Shown piece by piece: positions 7,768-13,701 of a stretch of DNA of 22,505 nt. The position numbers and the translations under genes are program-made. Every line of letters starts with the position of its first letter. Positions within the stretch are counted from its first letter, which is position 1. The stretch covers positions 1 through 22,505 of IMG/VR virus record IMGVR_UViG_3300049916_000344; one strand, given 5' to 3'. This DNA is from a virus. The notes beneath the pieces were generated by a model. The model had not been told where the DNA came from. It saw only the letters and a list, made by a program, of their open reading frames with translations, and ran no database searches.

Positions 7768-7973
7768 TGTCAACAATTCTCATGCGACTACTACAGGCTG
7801 TAGAAGTCATCCTCATATACAAAGCTATTAAAGCTAAATACAACCAACGTCACGGAGACCCACATGGAGATAGTCAACAGCAATATCAAACGGATACATG
7901 TGAACCAGCACCACATTCGCAGCAACCTCAAGACCGGCAACAATCTTCCGCCGCTCACAGTCAAAACATCTAA
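7767..7973 (+). CDS. Possible small protein (68 aa)
   Basis: ATG 7767 overlaps the preceding stop and has GGAG at 7757-7760. The first ~25 residues are hydrophobic and helical (LMRLLQAVEVILIYKAIKAKY), compatible with a membrane-associated helix. The rest is Gln/His/Ser rich and lies in the 110 bp shared with the better-supported gene at 7864, so the C-terminal half is likely an accident of the other frame. The coupling supports translation, but the protein may be unimportant. No family is recognised. Confidence 0.38.
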   Translation: MSTILMRLLQAVEVILIYKAIKAKYNQRHGDPHGDSQQQYQTDTCEPAPHSQQPQDRQQSSAAHSQNI

Positions 7974-8121
7974 CGACAACATCAAATGTCACGACGTAGT
8001 GATCTATGGATCGTCTCGCGTTGTGTATTCCCCTGACAAACCATTGTCTTGCGGAGCAAAAGTATGGATCGAAACTCACGCACCTTTATCAACCACGGAG
8101 GTATCCCCTATATGTTCTTAA
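7864..8121 (+). CDS. Conserved small phage protein (85 aa)
   Basis: ATG 7864 sits 5 bp after GGAGA (7854-7858). The sequence contains RIHVNQHHIRSNLKTG (10-25), PPLTVKT, then VVIYGSSRVVYSPDKPLSCGAKVWIET (45-71). I recall this arrangement from a widespread, uncharacterised phage family with an HVNQH start and a CGA-VWIE end. It looks like a small beta-rich soluble protein with no membrane segment. Of the two overlapping frames here, this is the better supported one. Its last 10 bp overlap the next gene. Confidence 0.68.
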   Translation: MEIVNSNIKRIHVNQHHIRSNLKTGNNLPPLTVKTSNDNIKCHDVVIYGSSRVVYSPDKPLSCGAKVWIETHAPLSTTEVSPICS

Positions 8122-8399
8122 CAGGTCTTATTGCTGCTGTTGGCATGTTGTTCTTGTTATTCAAGTTCGGCATTAAACGCGTCATTCATTACGACATCTT
8201 CTTTGACATTGCTATCACAGGCTTTTTGCTCTGGTCATTTGCCGGTACATACAGCGGCATGATGGCTGCAATGTTCGGCGGCATGCTCGTATCTATCGTG
8301 CTGTACGCCATGAAGCGCACCATGCGTCACGAGAAGTTCACAGTCTTCAAGAGTGTCAAGTTTCCTTACCGTCGTTTCGGCTGGCAAGAAGTCAGATGA
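8112..8399 (+). CDS. Multi-span inner-membrane phage protein (95 aa)
   Basis: I choose ATG 8112 because GGAGGT lies at 8097-8102; the upstream ATG 8049 would run through coding sequence of the previous gene. The product begins MFLTGLIAAVGMLFLLFKFGI (first span, ~2-20). It continues with YDIFFDIAITGFLLWSFAGT and MMAAMFGGMLVSIVLYAM (two further spans, the last at ~55-72), then ends in a basic cytoplasmic-type tail (KRTMRHEKFTVFKSVKFPYRR). It resembles a recurrent phage membrane protein of unknown role. The stop overlaps the next start by ATGA. Confidence 0.7.
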   Translation: MFLTGLIAAVGMLFLLFKFGIKRVIHYDIFFDIAITGFLLWSFAGTYSGMMAAMFGGMLVSIVLYAMKRTMRHEKFTVFKSVKFPYRRFGWQEVR

Positions 8400-8638
8400 C
8401 TACTAAAAATATGCCGCTGCTCAACGACAACATGTTCTTCACTTTTGAGGACAACACCTATCGCTTCGAGCTGCACACAGATCCACCCGAAGCTATGTAC
8501 TGGTCTACCTACAAGGTAAAAGCATCCCACCTCAAGGTGTTCGATGCCAACAACAAACAAGTGTTTGGCCCCGCCAAGGAGGCGTTACTCAATGATCTCG
8601 ATGAGGAAAGAAAGTTCTTCACTAATCGCAACAGATAA
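8396..8638 (+). CDS. Hypothetical protein (80 aa)
   Basis: ATG 8396 overlaps the stop of the membrane protein (ATGA). It is a small soluble protein, with an FTFEDNTYRFELHTDPPEA segment (~15-33) suggestive of beta strands and an acidic helical end (LLNDLDEERKFF). Its last 47 bp overlap the start of the Cys-rich protein, whose ribosome site (AGGAGG, 8577-8582) lies inside this gene. I do not recognise the family. Coupling on both sides supports it as a real gene. Confidence 0.58.
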   Translation: MTTKNMPLLNDNMFFTFEDNTYRFELHTDPPEAMYWSTYKVKASHLKVFDANNKQVFGPAKEALLNDLDEERKFFTNRNR

Positions 8639-9332
8639 AACTCACCGGACTCGTTATCTCAAGTCCGTCAAACCACCCGACACCAACATGCTCAAGTCAG
8701 CTTCTTACAACAAGAAGCTCGGCAAGACAGTCTCTATCAAGAAGTGGAAGGACATGCCGATGTTCGCCCTCACCCTCGAAGAGCGCAACACCTGTACCAC
8801 AGCATGCAATCAATACAAGATTTGCTATGGCAACAACATGCCTTTCGCAAAGCGGCACGACCATACAGACCCAGACTTTCTAGACAACCTCGATGCCAGT
8901 ATTAACAACGTCGCTAACCAGCGCGGTTCTAAGAATGGCTTCGTAGTTCGGCTGCATGTACTCGGCGACTTCTACAGCAAAGCCTACGTGAACGCTTGGC
9001 AATCAGCCCTTAACAAGTATCCAGGATTACATGCCTTTGGTTACACACACCATCGACATGATTCTCCCATCGGCAAACTACTCAAGCGTATGAATGAGGT
9101 TGCTCCTGATCGCTGGCAGATACGCTTCAGCGACGACATGGACGATCAATTCCGCGCTCGCGTTATTAGTGGCACTTATGACAGGTCACTTAAACACTTC
9201 ACAGACTACGACCACACGGAGGTACTGCCTAATGAGCTTGTCTGTCCTGAACAGCTTGGCAAAACGATGGGATGCACGACTTGCGGCTATTGCTGGTCCA
9301 GCTCCAACCCCGTCGTTTTTCTTGCCCACTAA
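8592..9332 (+). CDS. DUF7227/Gp88-like cysteine-rich phage protein
   Basis: ATG 8592 is chosen over 8544 because AGGAGG (8577-8582) precedes it at 9 bp; this gives 246 residues. Two cysteine clusters stand out: C68-x3-C72-x5-C78 (CTTACNQYKICYG) and C218-x9-C228-x2-C231-x2-C234 (CPEQLG, GCTTCGYCW). Between them are RLHVLGDFYSKAYVNAW (120-136), FGYTHH (149-154) and IRFSDD (177-182). This layout matches phage Gp88/DUF7227 proteins as I remember them. Seven cysteines in two sets suggest a metal or Fe-S site, but the biochemical role is unknown. The gene overlaps a possible upstream start of the SNF2 gene. Confidence 0.72.
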   Translation: MISMRKESSSLIATDKTHRTRYLKSVKPPDTNMLKSASYNKKLGKTVSIKKWKDMPMFALTLEERNTCTTACNQYKICYGNNMPFAKRHDHTDPDFLDNLDASINNVANQRGSKNGFVVRLHVLGDFYSKAYVNAWQSALNKYPGLHAFGYTHHRHDSPIGKLLKRMNEVAPDRWQIRFSDDMDDQFRARVISGTYDRSLKHFTDYDHTEVLPNELVCPEQLGKTMGCTTCGYCWSSSNPVVFLAH

Positions 9333-9350
9333 CATTAGTAATGCTAATAT
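9322..9350 (+). promoter_or_regulatory. Candidate promoter with ATTAG/CTAAT inverted repeat
   Basis: TTGCCC (9322-9327), a 17-bp spacer and TAATAT (9345-9350) fit a sigma70-like promoter. The spacer and -10 box contain ATTAG(9335-9339)-5 bp-CTAAT(9344-9348), and another GCTAAT follows at 9355-9360. It spans the end of the Cys-rich gene and the gap before ATG 9376. The same box pair and spacing occur at 1127-1155, which makes chance less likely but does not prove function. Confidence 0.38.
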
Positions 9351-9375
9351 CCATGCTAATAAAGACGGATCTTTT

Positions 9376-10725
9376 ATGGAAGCATTTGCCCACCAAGTCA
9401 CTACGACTGACCACATACTCAAGTACCCGCGCTGCCTAATCACTTCAGATCCTGGCACCGGTAAAACTCGCTCAGTAATCGATGCGTTCACACAGCGTGG
9501 CGGCAAGATGCTTGTGTTGGCACCGCTGTCTATCCTACAGGCTAGCTGGGGTGACGACATCGACAAGTTTGCGCCGTTCATTAACTACTCAATTGCCTAC
9601 GCTAAAAATCGCGCAAAGATATTTGCTGCATGCGACGACGTTGACGTAGTGATTACAAACCATGACGCAGCTAAGTGGCTTGCTAAGAACCCCAGTGTTC
9701 TCGACAGCTTCGACACTGTATGTATCGATGAGTTTACAGCGTTCAAAAACAAAGACAGTCAGCGCAGCAAAGCGTTGGTCAAGGCAGTTAAGAATATCGA
9801 ACACCGCATTGCGATGTCAGGCACGCCTAACTCCAACACGATTCTTGACATGTGGCACCCAACCTTTGTTGTAGACGATGGTGAGCGTTTGGGTCGCAGG
9901 TTCTACACATTCAGAGGCCACGTTTGCACACCCAAGTTCAATGGCTTCGCTAACGAGTGGACAGACAAAGACGACGCCGAAGAGATTGTTGCTGCTCAGT
10001 TGTCAGACATCAACATACGGTACGCGCTCGAAGACTGTCTCGACATGCCAGAGCAAAGCGTCCACACCATGTATGTCGAACTGCCTCGCCCTATTCGCGC
10101 AGCTTACAAAACACTAGCTGACGACAATGTCTTGTACACAGGCAAAGGTACGATCAATGCAATCAACGCAGGCGCTAAGGTCAAGAAGCTACTCCAGCTC
10201 TGTACCGGTGCAGTCTACGACGAAAACGGCAACGCCCAAGACGTACACACCGAGCGTTACGAGCTGGTCATCGATCTCGTTGAGGCACGCAAGCATTCGT
10301 TAGTTGCCTTCAACTGGCGCCATGAGAGGGAAGCTCTCGTCGATCTTGCAGAGAAACGTGGGCTCAAGTACGCCGTCATCGACGGTGAGACACCTGCACA
10401 CAAGCGCGGCGACATTGTAGATCGACTGCAAGCTGGGCAATTACAAGTTGTCTTTGCACACCCACAGTCAGCAGGTCACGGCCTAACAATGACCAAAGCA
10501 ACCACGGTCATCTGGTCATCGCCAACCTACAACGCTGAACACTATCAACAATTTAATCGACGCATTTACCGCGCCGGTCAAACGCAAAAGACAGAAGTTA
10601 TTCAGATTGCTTCCAAAGACACATGGGAGCCTGAAGTCTATAAAAAACTTACAAGCAAGCTAGGGAAGATGGAAGACCTTCTCTTCATTCTCAACAACCT
10701 CAAGAAGGACGGAACCGATGAATAA
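9376..10725 (+). CDS. SNF2-type DEAD/DEAH helicase
   Basis: A superfamily 2 ATPase with all main motifs: Q-motif-like FAHQV (4-8), Walker A SDPGTGKT (24-31), DEFT at 118-121 in place of DEAH, MSGTP (147-151), a C-terminal HGLTMTKATTVIW block (~365-378) and motif VI QFNRRIYRAGQTQ (~391-403). Phage SNF2 proteins of ~450-500 residues are thought to remodel replication or recombination forks. Start: ATG 9376 has only a weak GGA. ATG 9232 has a strong GGAGGT (9218-9223) but would overlap the Cys-rich gene by 101 bp and add residues with no helicase character. I prefer 9376, with 9232 possible. It overlaps the next gene by 8 bp. Confidence 0.88.
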   Translation: MEAFAHQVTTTDHILKYPRCLITSDPGTGKTRSVIDAFTQRGGKMLVLAPLSILQASWGDDIDKFAPFINYSIAYAKNRAKIFAACDDVDVVITNHDAAKWLAKNPSVLDSFDTVCIDEFTAFKNKDSQRSKALVKAVKNIEHRIAMSGTPNSNTILDMWHPTFVVDDGERLGRRFYTFRGHVCTPKFNGFANEWTDKDDAEEIVAAQLSDINIRYALEDCLDMPEQSVHTMYVELPRPIRAAYKTLADDNVLYTGKGTINAINAGAKVKKLLQLCTGAVYDENGNAQDVHTERYELVIDLVEARKHSLVAFNWRHEREALVDLAEKRGLKYAVIDGETPAHKRGDIVDRLQAGQLQVVFAHPQSAGHGLTMTKATTVIWSSPTYNAEHYQQFNRRIYRAGQTQKTEVIQIASKDTWEPEVYKKLTSKLGKMEDLLFILNNLKKDGTDE

Positions 10726-11092
10726 CATGAACACGGGCGAGTTAATTAACCAACGACTTGCCATCCGCAAACAATTAGCTGACCTCGCCGAACAGGAGAA
10801 GCTCCTCAAGGAGCAGGAATCCGAAGTCGATTATCAGCTACGACAGCACATGGAAGATCAGGGTTTGAGCAAGTTCTCAAATGACCAAGCCACGATCTCC
10901 ATTAGTAAGCAGATAGTTCCACAGGTAGAAGATTGGACTGCGTTACACCAGCACATTCTAGACACCGGTGAATTTGAGCTTATGCAACGACGACCTGCCG
11001 TCAAGGCATATCGAGAACTCCGCGAGGCTGGACAAACTATTCCTGGCGTCGTGGATTTCGAGAAGGTCACACTCAATGTTCGAGCTTCTTAA
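10718..11092 (+). CDS. Hypothetical coiled-coil phage protein (124 aa)
   Basis: ATG 10718 overlaps the helicase stop by 8 bp; ATG 10727 is also possible. Residues ~5-45 form a charged helix with heptad-like spacing (INQRLAIRKQLADLAEQEKLLKEQESEV), probably a coiled coil. The C-terminal half has a pattern FELMQRRPAVKAYRELREAGQTIPGV and ends with a VTLNVRAS strand. That end recurs in small proteins next to phage replication genes; I cannot name the family with certainty. It may be a partner of the helicase or of the ssDNA-binding candidate that follows. Confidence 0.6.
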   Translation: MNNMNTGELINQRLAIRKQLADLAEQEKLLKEQESEVDYQLRQHMEDQGLSKFSNDQATISISKQIVPQVEDWTALHQHILDTGEFELMQRRPAVKAYRELREAGQTIPGVVDFEKVTLNVRAS

Positions 11093-11125
11093 CTTTTTAT
11101 CAATTATCAATTAGGACTTTTATAT

Positions 11126-11830
11126 ATGGCTAAATCTAATCAAGCAGTTGCAACCGCTAATGCATTCAACCCTGCCGCTACCGAGGTACCTGCATTCCTG
11201 CAGCAAACCGAAAGCCGTGGCAACGAGAACGTAGGTGGCAACTTAGAGATACCTCGCATCAAGCTTCTCCAGAAGATGAATGACGAAGTAGACAAGAACC
11301 ACGGCAGCTACATCGAAGGCGCTGAACCAGGAATGTTTGTCAACGTTCTTAACAAGCAGCTCTTCGAGGAGGTCTTCGTTATCTCTGTCCACTTCAAAGT
11401 AGAGTTCGTTATCTGGCGAAAGCGTGAGCACGGCGGTGGCAAGCAAGGCACATTCGCAACTCGCGAAGAAGCTAACAACTGGCTCGCAACTGACGGTGCT
11501 GGCGAAGCTGAGAAGTTTGACGTGTCTGAGAACCATCAACACTTGTTACTTATGTATGACCAAGAAACAGGTGCACTCTCTAACACACCCGCGATCATGG
11601 ACTTCAGTGGCTCCAAGCTGCGCGTGTCCAAGAACTGGAACTCTAAGATCATCGAGAAAGGCGGCGACCGTTTTTCTACGATCTGGAAGTTCAAGCCTGT
11701 CATGCAGTCCAATGACAAAGGTACGTGGGTAAATATTAGTGCAGAGTACGTGGGTTACGTAGCTAGCGAAGCAGACTATCAAGCTGCAGAGCTGCTGTAT
11801 CAGTCAACCCAAGTGCAAACTGTGCACTAA
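11126..11830 (+). CDS. Conserved phage protein, candidate ssDNA-binding protein (234 aa)
   Basis: ATG 11126 follows AGGA at about 8 bp. After a low-complexity N-terminal stretch (1-30) comes IPRIKLLQKMNDEVDKNHG (~43-61), a GMFVNVLNKQLF strand pair and VISVHFKVEFVIWRKREHGGG (~86-106), then a central insert. It closes with GTWVNISAEYVGYVASEADY. The strand-rich core and its place between a helicase and a nuclease suggest a single-strand-binding or recombination-mediator role, as assumed for similar proteins in other phages. No OB-fold signature can be proven by eye. Stop at 11830, with a short gap before the VRR-NUC gene. Confidence 0.55.
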   Translation: MAKSNQAVATANAFNPAATEVPAFLQQTESRGNENVGGNLEIPRIKLLQKMNDEVDKNHGSYIEGAEPGMFVNVLNKQLFEEVFVISVHFKVEFVIWRKREHGGGKQGTFATREEANNWLATDGAGEAEKFDVSENHQHLLLMYDQETGALSNTPAIMDFSGSKLRVSKNWNSKIIEKGGDRFSTIWKFKPVMQSNDKGTWVNISAEYVGYVASEADYQAAELLYQSTQVQTVH

Positions 11831-11861
11831 GAACCATGTCAAGTGACCTGCTGTATCTATT

Positions 11862-12323
11862 ATGAATGAACATAGCTTCGTTAAATCGATACACAGGTCA
11901 CTTCCTTCCCAAATTTATCGGTGGAAAATCCACGACACTTATACTGCGGGTGTGCCTGACGCTTTGTATGCAGGGCCAAGCGGCATATTATTCGTAGAAT
12001 ATAAGTGGGTAAACCTACCCAAAAGAGACACTACTAATATTAATTTAGGGTTATCAGCCCTACAAATAAACTGGCTTAACCGGTTTCATTTGTACGGACA
12101 TTCAGTTATGGTCGCTGTTGGAACAGCATACGGCGTTTTAGCATTAAGTGACAAATGTTGGCTAGATAACTTTAATAACTCGCAAGTGAAGGATTTAAGT
12201 GTTACTAAAGCCATCTTCACACAACTAATATTAGAAGCAACTCATGGTAGAGGCGCTAATGAACACACCAGCAATGGGCTCAGACCCGAGCCGAGAAGCG
12301 TTAAGGGTCAAGAAACAACTTAA
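11862..12323 (+). CDS. VRR-NUC / PD-(D/E)XK nuclease
   Basis: A 153-residue protein with the VRR-NUC pattern: GVPDALYA (G30, P32, D33), ILFVEYKW (E46, K48) and a downstream SALQINWLNRF helix (Q69). These residues form the metal-dependent nuclease site seen in phage Holliday-junction-type or flap nucleases of this group. It would act on branched DNA made during replication or recombination. The gene is visibly more AT-rich than its neighbours (for example 12030-12050 and 12160-12240), and it lacks a strong ribosome site. The last ~65 bp overlap the XRE gene, so the Arg/Pro/Gly-rich tail may not be conserved. Confidence 0.82.
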   Translation: MNEHSFVKSIHRSLPSQIYRWKIHDTYTAGVPDALYAGPSGILFVEYKWVNLPKRDTTNINLGLSALQINWLNRFHLYGHSVMVAVGTAYGVLALSDKCWLDNFNNSQVKDLSVTKAIFTQLILEATHGRGANEHTSNGLRPEPRSVKGQETT

Positions 12324-12912
12324 CTTTAAGCGGCTATGGAAAGCTCGCCGACAAGAATTAGATATTACTCAGAAGACTGCTGCCGACCAGCTTGGCATGA
12401 CGCAAGGTGCGTTCTCTCAGTACTTAAACGGCCACACAGAGATTAACGAAAAAGCTGTATTAAAGATTGCTAAGTTCTTAGGTGTGCCGCCCGTCGAGAT
12501 TGATCCAACATTTGATCAGAAGATGGTTAAGACGCCACCACCTTCCGCAATTGCGGAAGTCAACGTGACCAAGGTCACCAATGACTCGGGCGCGGCTATA
12601 AATAAACAGTACCTTCCCACTATATTCCAGGACCGAGATCCCTCAGACGTTATCTGGGTTGAGTTATCAGCGTCTATTGATGTGAATCCAGTGGACGACC
12701 CCAAGATGCGCAGGTTCATCCCAAAAGGTTCTGTACTCGGGTGCTTAAAAGTAGATGAGGTGCCGTATTCTTTTCTCAGCGCAGTACCCCGCCTTTATCT
12801 GTCTTCATCAACAAAACGAAAGCGTTACAGCTTGTTCTTTAGTGACACTCCACCGGCCCTCAAGCCAGAAACTAAAGAATTATTAACAGTTATATCGATC
12901 CTGTTCTCATAA
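12259..12912 (+). CDS. XRE-family HTH regulator (candidate phage repressor)
   Basis: ATG 12259 has AGAGG (12249-12253) at a short spacing; ATG 12244, five codons upstream, is the alternative. Residues 24-83 form a classic XRE helix-turn-helix: LWKARRQELDITQKTAADQLG, then MTQGAFSQYLNG as recognition helix and KIAKFLGVPPVEIDP. A linker (85-125) leads to a C-terminal domain (~130-215) with VIWVELSAS and IPKGSVLGCLKVDEVPYSF. It resembles the fold of S24/LexA-type repressor C-termini but has no convincing Ser-Lys protease pair, so self-cleavage is doubtful. Likely a lysogeny repressor or early regulator; the target operators are unknown. Confidence 0.8.
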   Translation: MNTPAMGSDPSREALRVKKQLNFKRLWKARRQELDITQKTAADQLGMTQGAFSQYLNGHTEINEKAVLKIAKFLGVPPVEIDPTFDQKMVKTPPPSAIAEVNVTKVTNDSGAAINKQYLPTIFQDRDPSDVIWVELSASIDVNPVDDPKMRRFIPKGSVLGCLKVDEVPYSFLSAVPRLYLSSSTKRKRYSLFFSDTPPALKPETKELLTVISILFS

Positions 12913-12966
12913 ACTGTATTTAGGAGCGAAATAAACTGACTCTTGTTCAGATGCGTGCTAGGATCT

Positions 12967-13000
12967 GTGTTTATTAGTGACTATTAGCACTAATAAACAC
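12967..13000 (+). repeat. Perfect 13-bp inverted repeat before DUF3310
   Basis: GTGTTTATTAGTG (12967-12979), an 8-base loop and CACTAATAAACAC (12988-13000) are exact reverse complements. The right arm abuts the GGAGGA ribosome site at 13001. As DNA it could be a dimeric repressor operator downstream of the XRE gene; as RNA it would form a 13-bp hairpin ending one base before the ribosome site. There is no T-run, so a terminator is unlikely. An internal ATTAGCACTAAT gives a second, tighter palindrome. Confidence 0.7.
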
Positions 13001-13013
13001 GGAGGATAAGCTC

Positions 13014-13256
13014 ATAGTCACTAAAGATCTTGTTAACCACCCACCCCACTACAACGCTGGCGGCGGTGTCGAATGCATCGAAGCCATTAAGTCTTCTATG
13101 TCCACCGAAGAATATCGCGGGTACCTCAAGGGTGCCTCTCAGAAATATCTTTGGCGGTACACCTACAAAAACGATCCCCTATCCGATTTGCGAAAATGCA
13201 ATTGGTATTTATCCCGCCTAATAGAAAGTCTAGAAGAAAACCCGCCACAACTTTAA
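13014..13256 (+). CDS. DUF3310 phage protein, apparent ATA start
   Basis: The frame 13014-13256 encodes 80 residues typical of DUF3310: NHPPHYNAGG (8-17), VECIEAIKSS, EYRGYLKGASQKYLWRY (~33-49) and a closing LRKCNWYLSRLIESL helix. DUF3310 (the T7 gp1.7 family, a nucleotide kinase or SaV-like protein) is common in tailed phages. No ATG, GTG or TTG lies in frame before residue ~29. The GGAGG at 13001-13005 is 8 bp from ATA 13014, so the gene seems to start at ATA. If the base were ATG this would be an ordinary start. A disabled gene or a sequencing error is the alternative. The 13-bp inverted repeat lies just upstream. Confidence 0.8.
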   Translation: MVTKDLVNHPPHYNAGGGVECIEAIKSSMSTEEYRGYLKGASQKYLWRYTYKNDPLSDLRKCNWYLSRLIESLEENPPQL

Positions 13257-13286
13257 TAACTGACCTAAGTTCACGGAGCTGAACCC

Positions 13287-13445
13287 ATGCTATTGTTTAC
13301 AAAATACCGCCCACCTTTCAGTCGTACTGCCGCTCCTTTATGCGCTGCATACGCTTTCGTTTTTTTCGGATCTTCGGTTGCTACGGCGACAGGGGTATGT
13401 GTGAGACGGAAGCCAGTTGAGGGGTGTTTTAATGAGCGCACATGA
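13287..13445 (+). CDS. Possible small hydrophobic protein (52 aa)
   Basis: ATG 13287 has GGAG at 13275-13278, 8 bp upstream, and the frame runs 52 codons to TGA 13443. It overlaps the HTH gene by 14 bp. Residues ~13-40 (AAPLCAAYAFVFFGSSVATATGVCV) form one hydrophobic span between basic ends, so it may be a single-pass membrane peptide or carry a signal sequence. No family is recognised. Without it, the 175-bp gap between DUF3310 and the HTH gene would hold no gene. Confidence 0.4.
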   Translation: MLLFTKYRPPFSRTAAPLCAAYAFVFFGSSVATATGVCVRRKPVEGCFNERT

Positions 13446-13701
13446 GCACATCTCTAACGCGAGAGCAGATATACTGATGGGCTATCTGACTGATCAATAT
13501 GGTCCTATCATGGATTTAGATGAGGTGGCTGCGGCGTTGCGCTTAAAGAAGCAGACACTGTACCAACAGATGTATCACAATAAATTTGACATACCGCGCA
13601 TGAAAAATGGGAAGAAGTATTTATTCCACACAGCGGATGTTGTCGATCATCTTTGTGGCGACTGCAATTCGCATCACGATATAGGCACTAACTGTGATTG
13701 A
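13432..13701 (+). CDS. HTH protein, candidate excisionase/directionality factor (89 aa)
   Basis: ATG 13432 is preceded by GAGGGG (13419-13424) at 7 bp; an upstream TTG at 13417 is less likely. Residues ~27-75 carry a winged or MerR-like helix-turn-helix of the excisionase/AlpA kind: IMDLDEVAAALRLKKQTLYQQMYHNKFDIPRMKNGKKYLFHTADVV, in which a wing KNGKKYLF follows the recognition helix. The C-terminus has a short Cys/His stretch (CGDCNSHHD). It faces the integrase and overlaps its 3' end by 14 bp. This placement suits a directionality factor, but a transcription regulator is equally possible. Confidence 0.68.
   Translation: MSAHEHISNARADILMGYLTDQYGPIMDLDEVAAALRLKKQTLYQQMYHNKFDIPRMKNGKKYLFHTADVVDHLCGDCNSHHDIGTNCD

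Noticed and set aside
9186-9581. 131-codon minus-strand ORF
   Set aside because: Antisense to the Cys-rich and SNF2 genes, both with clear conserved motifs on the plus strand.
13030-13221. 63-codon plus-strand ORF starting at TTG
   Set aside because: A frame shadow of DUF3310; its translation is Thr/Pro-rich with no family pattern.
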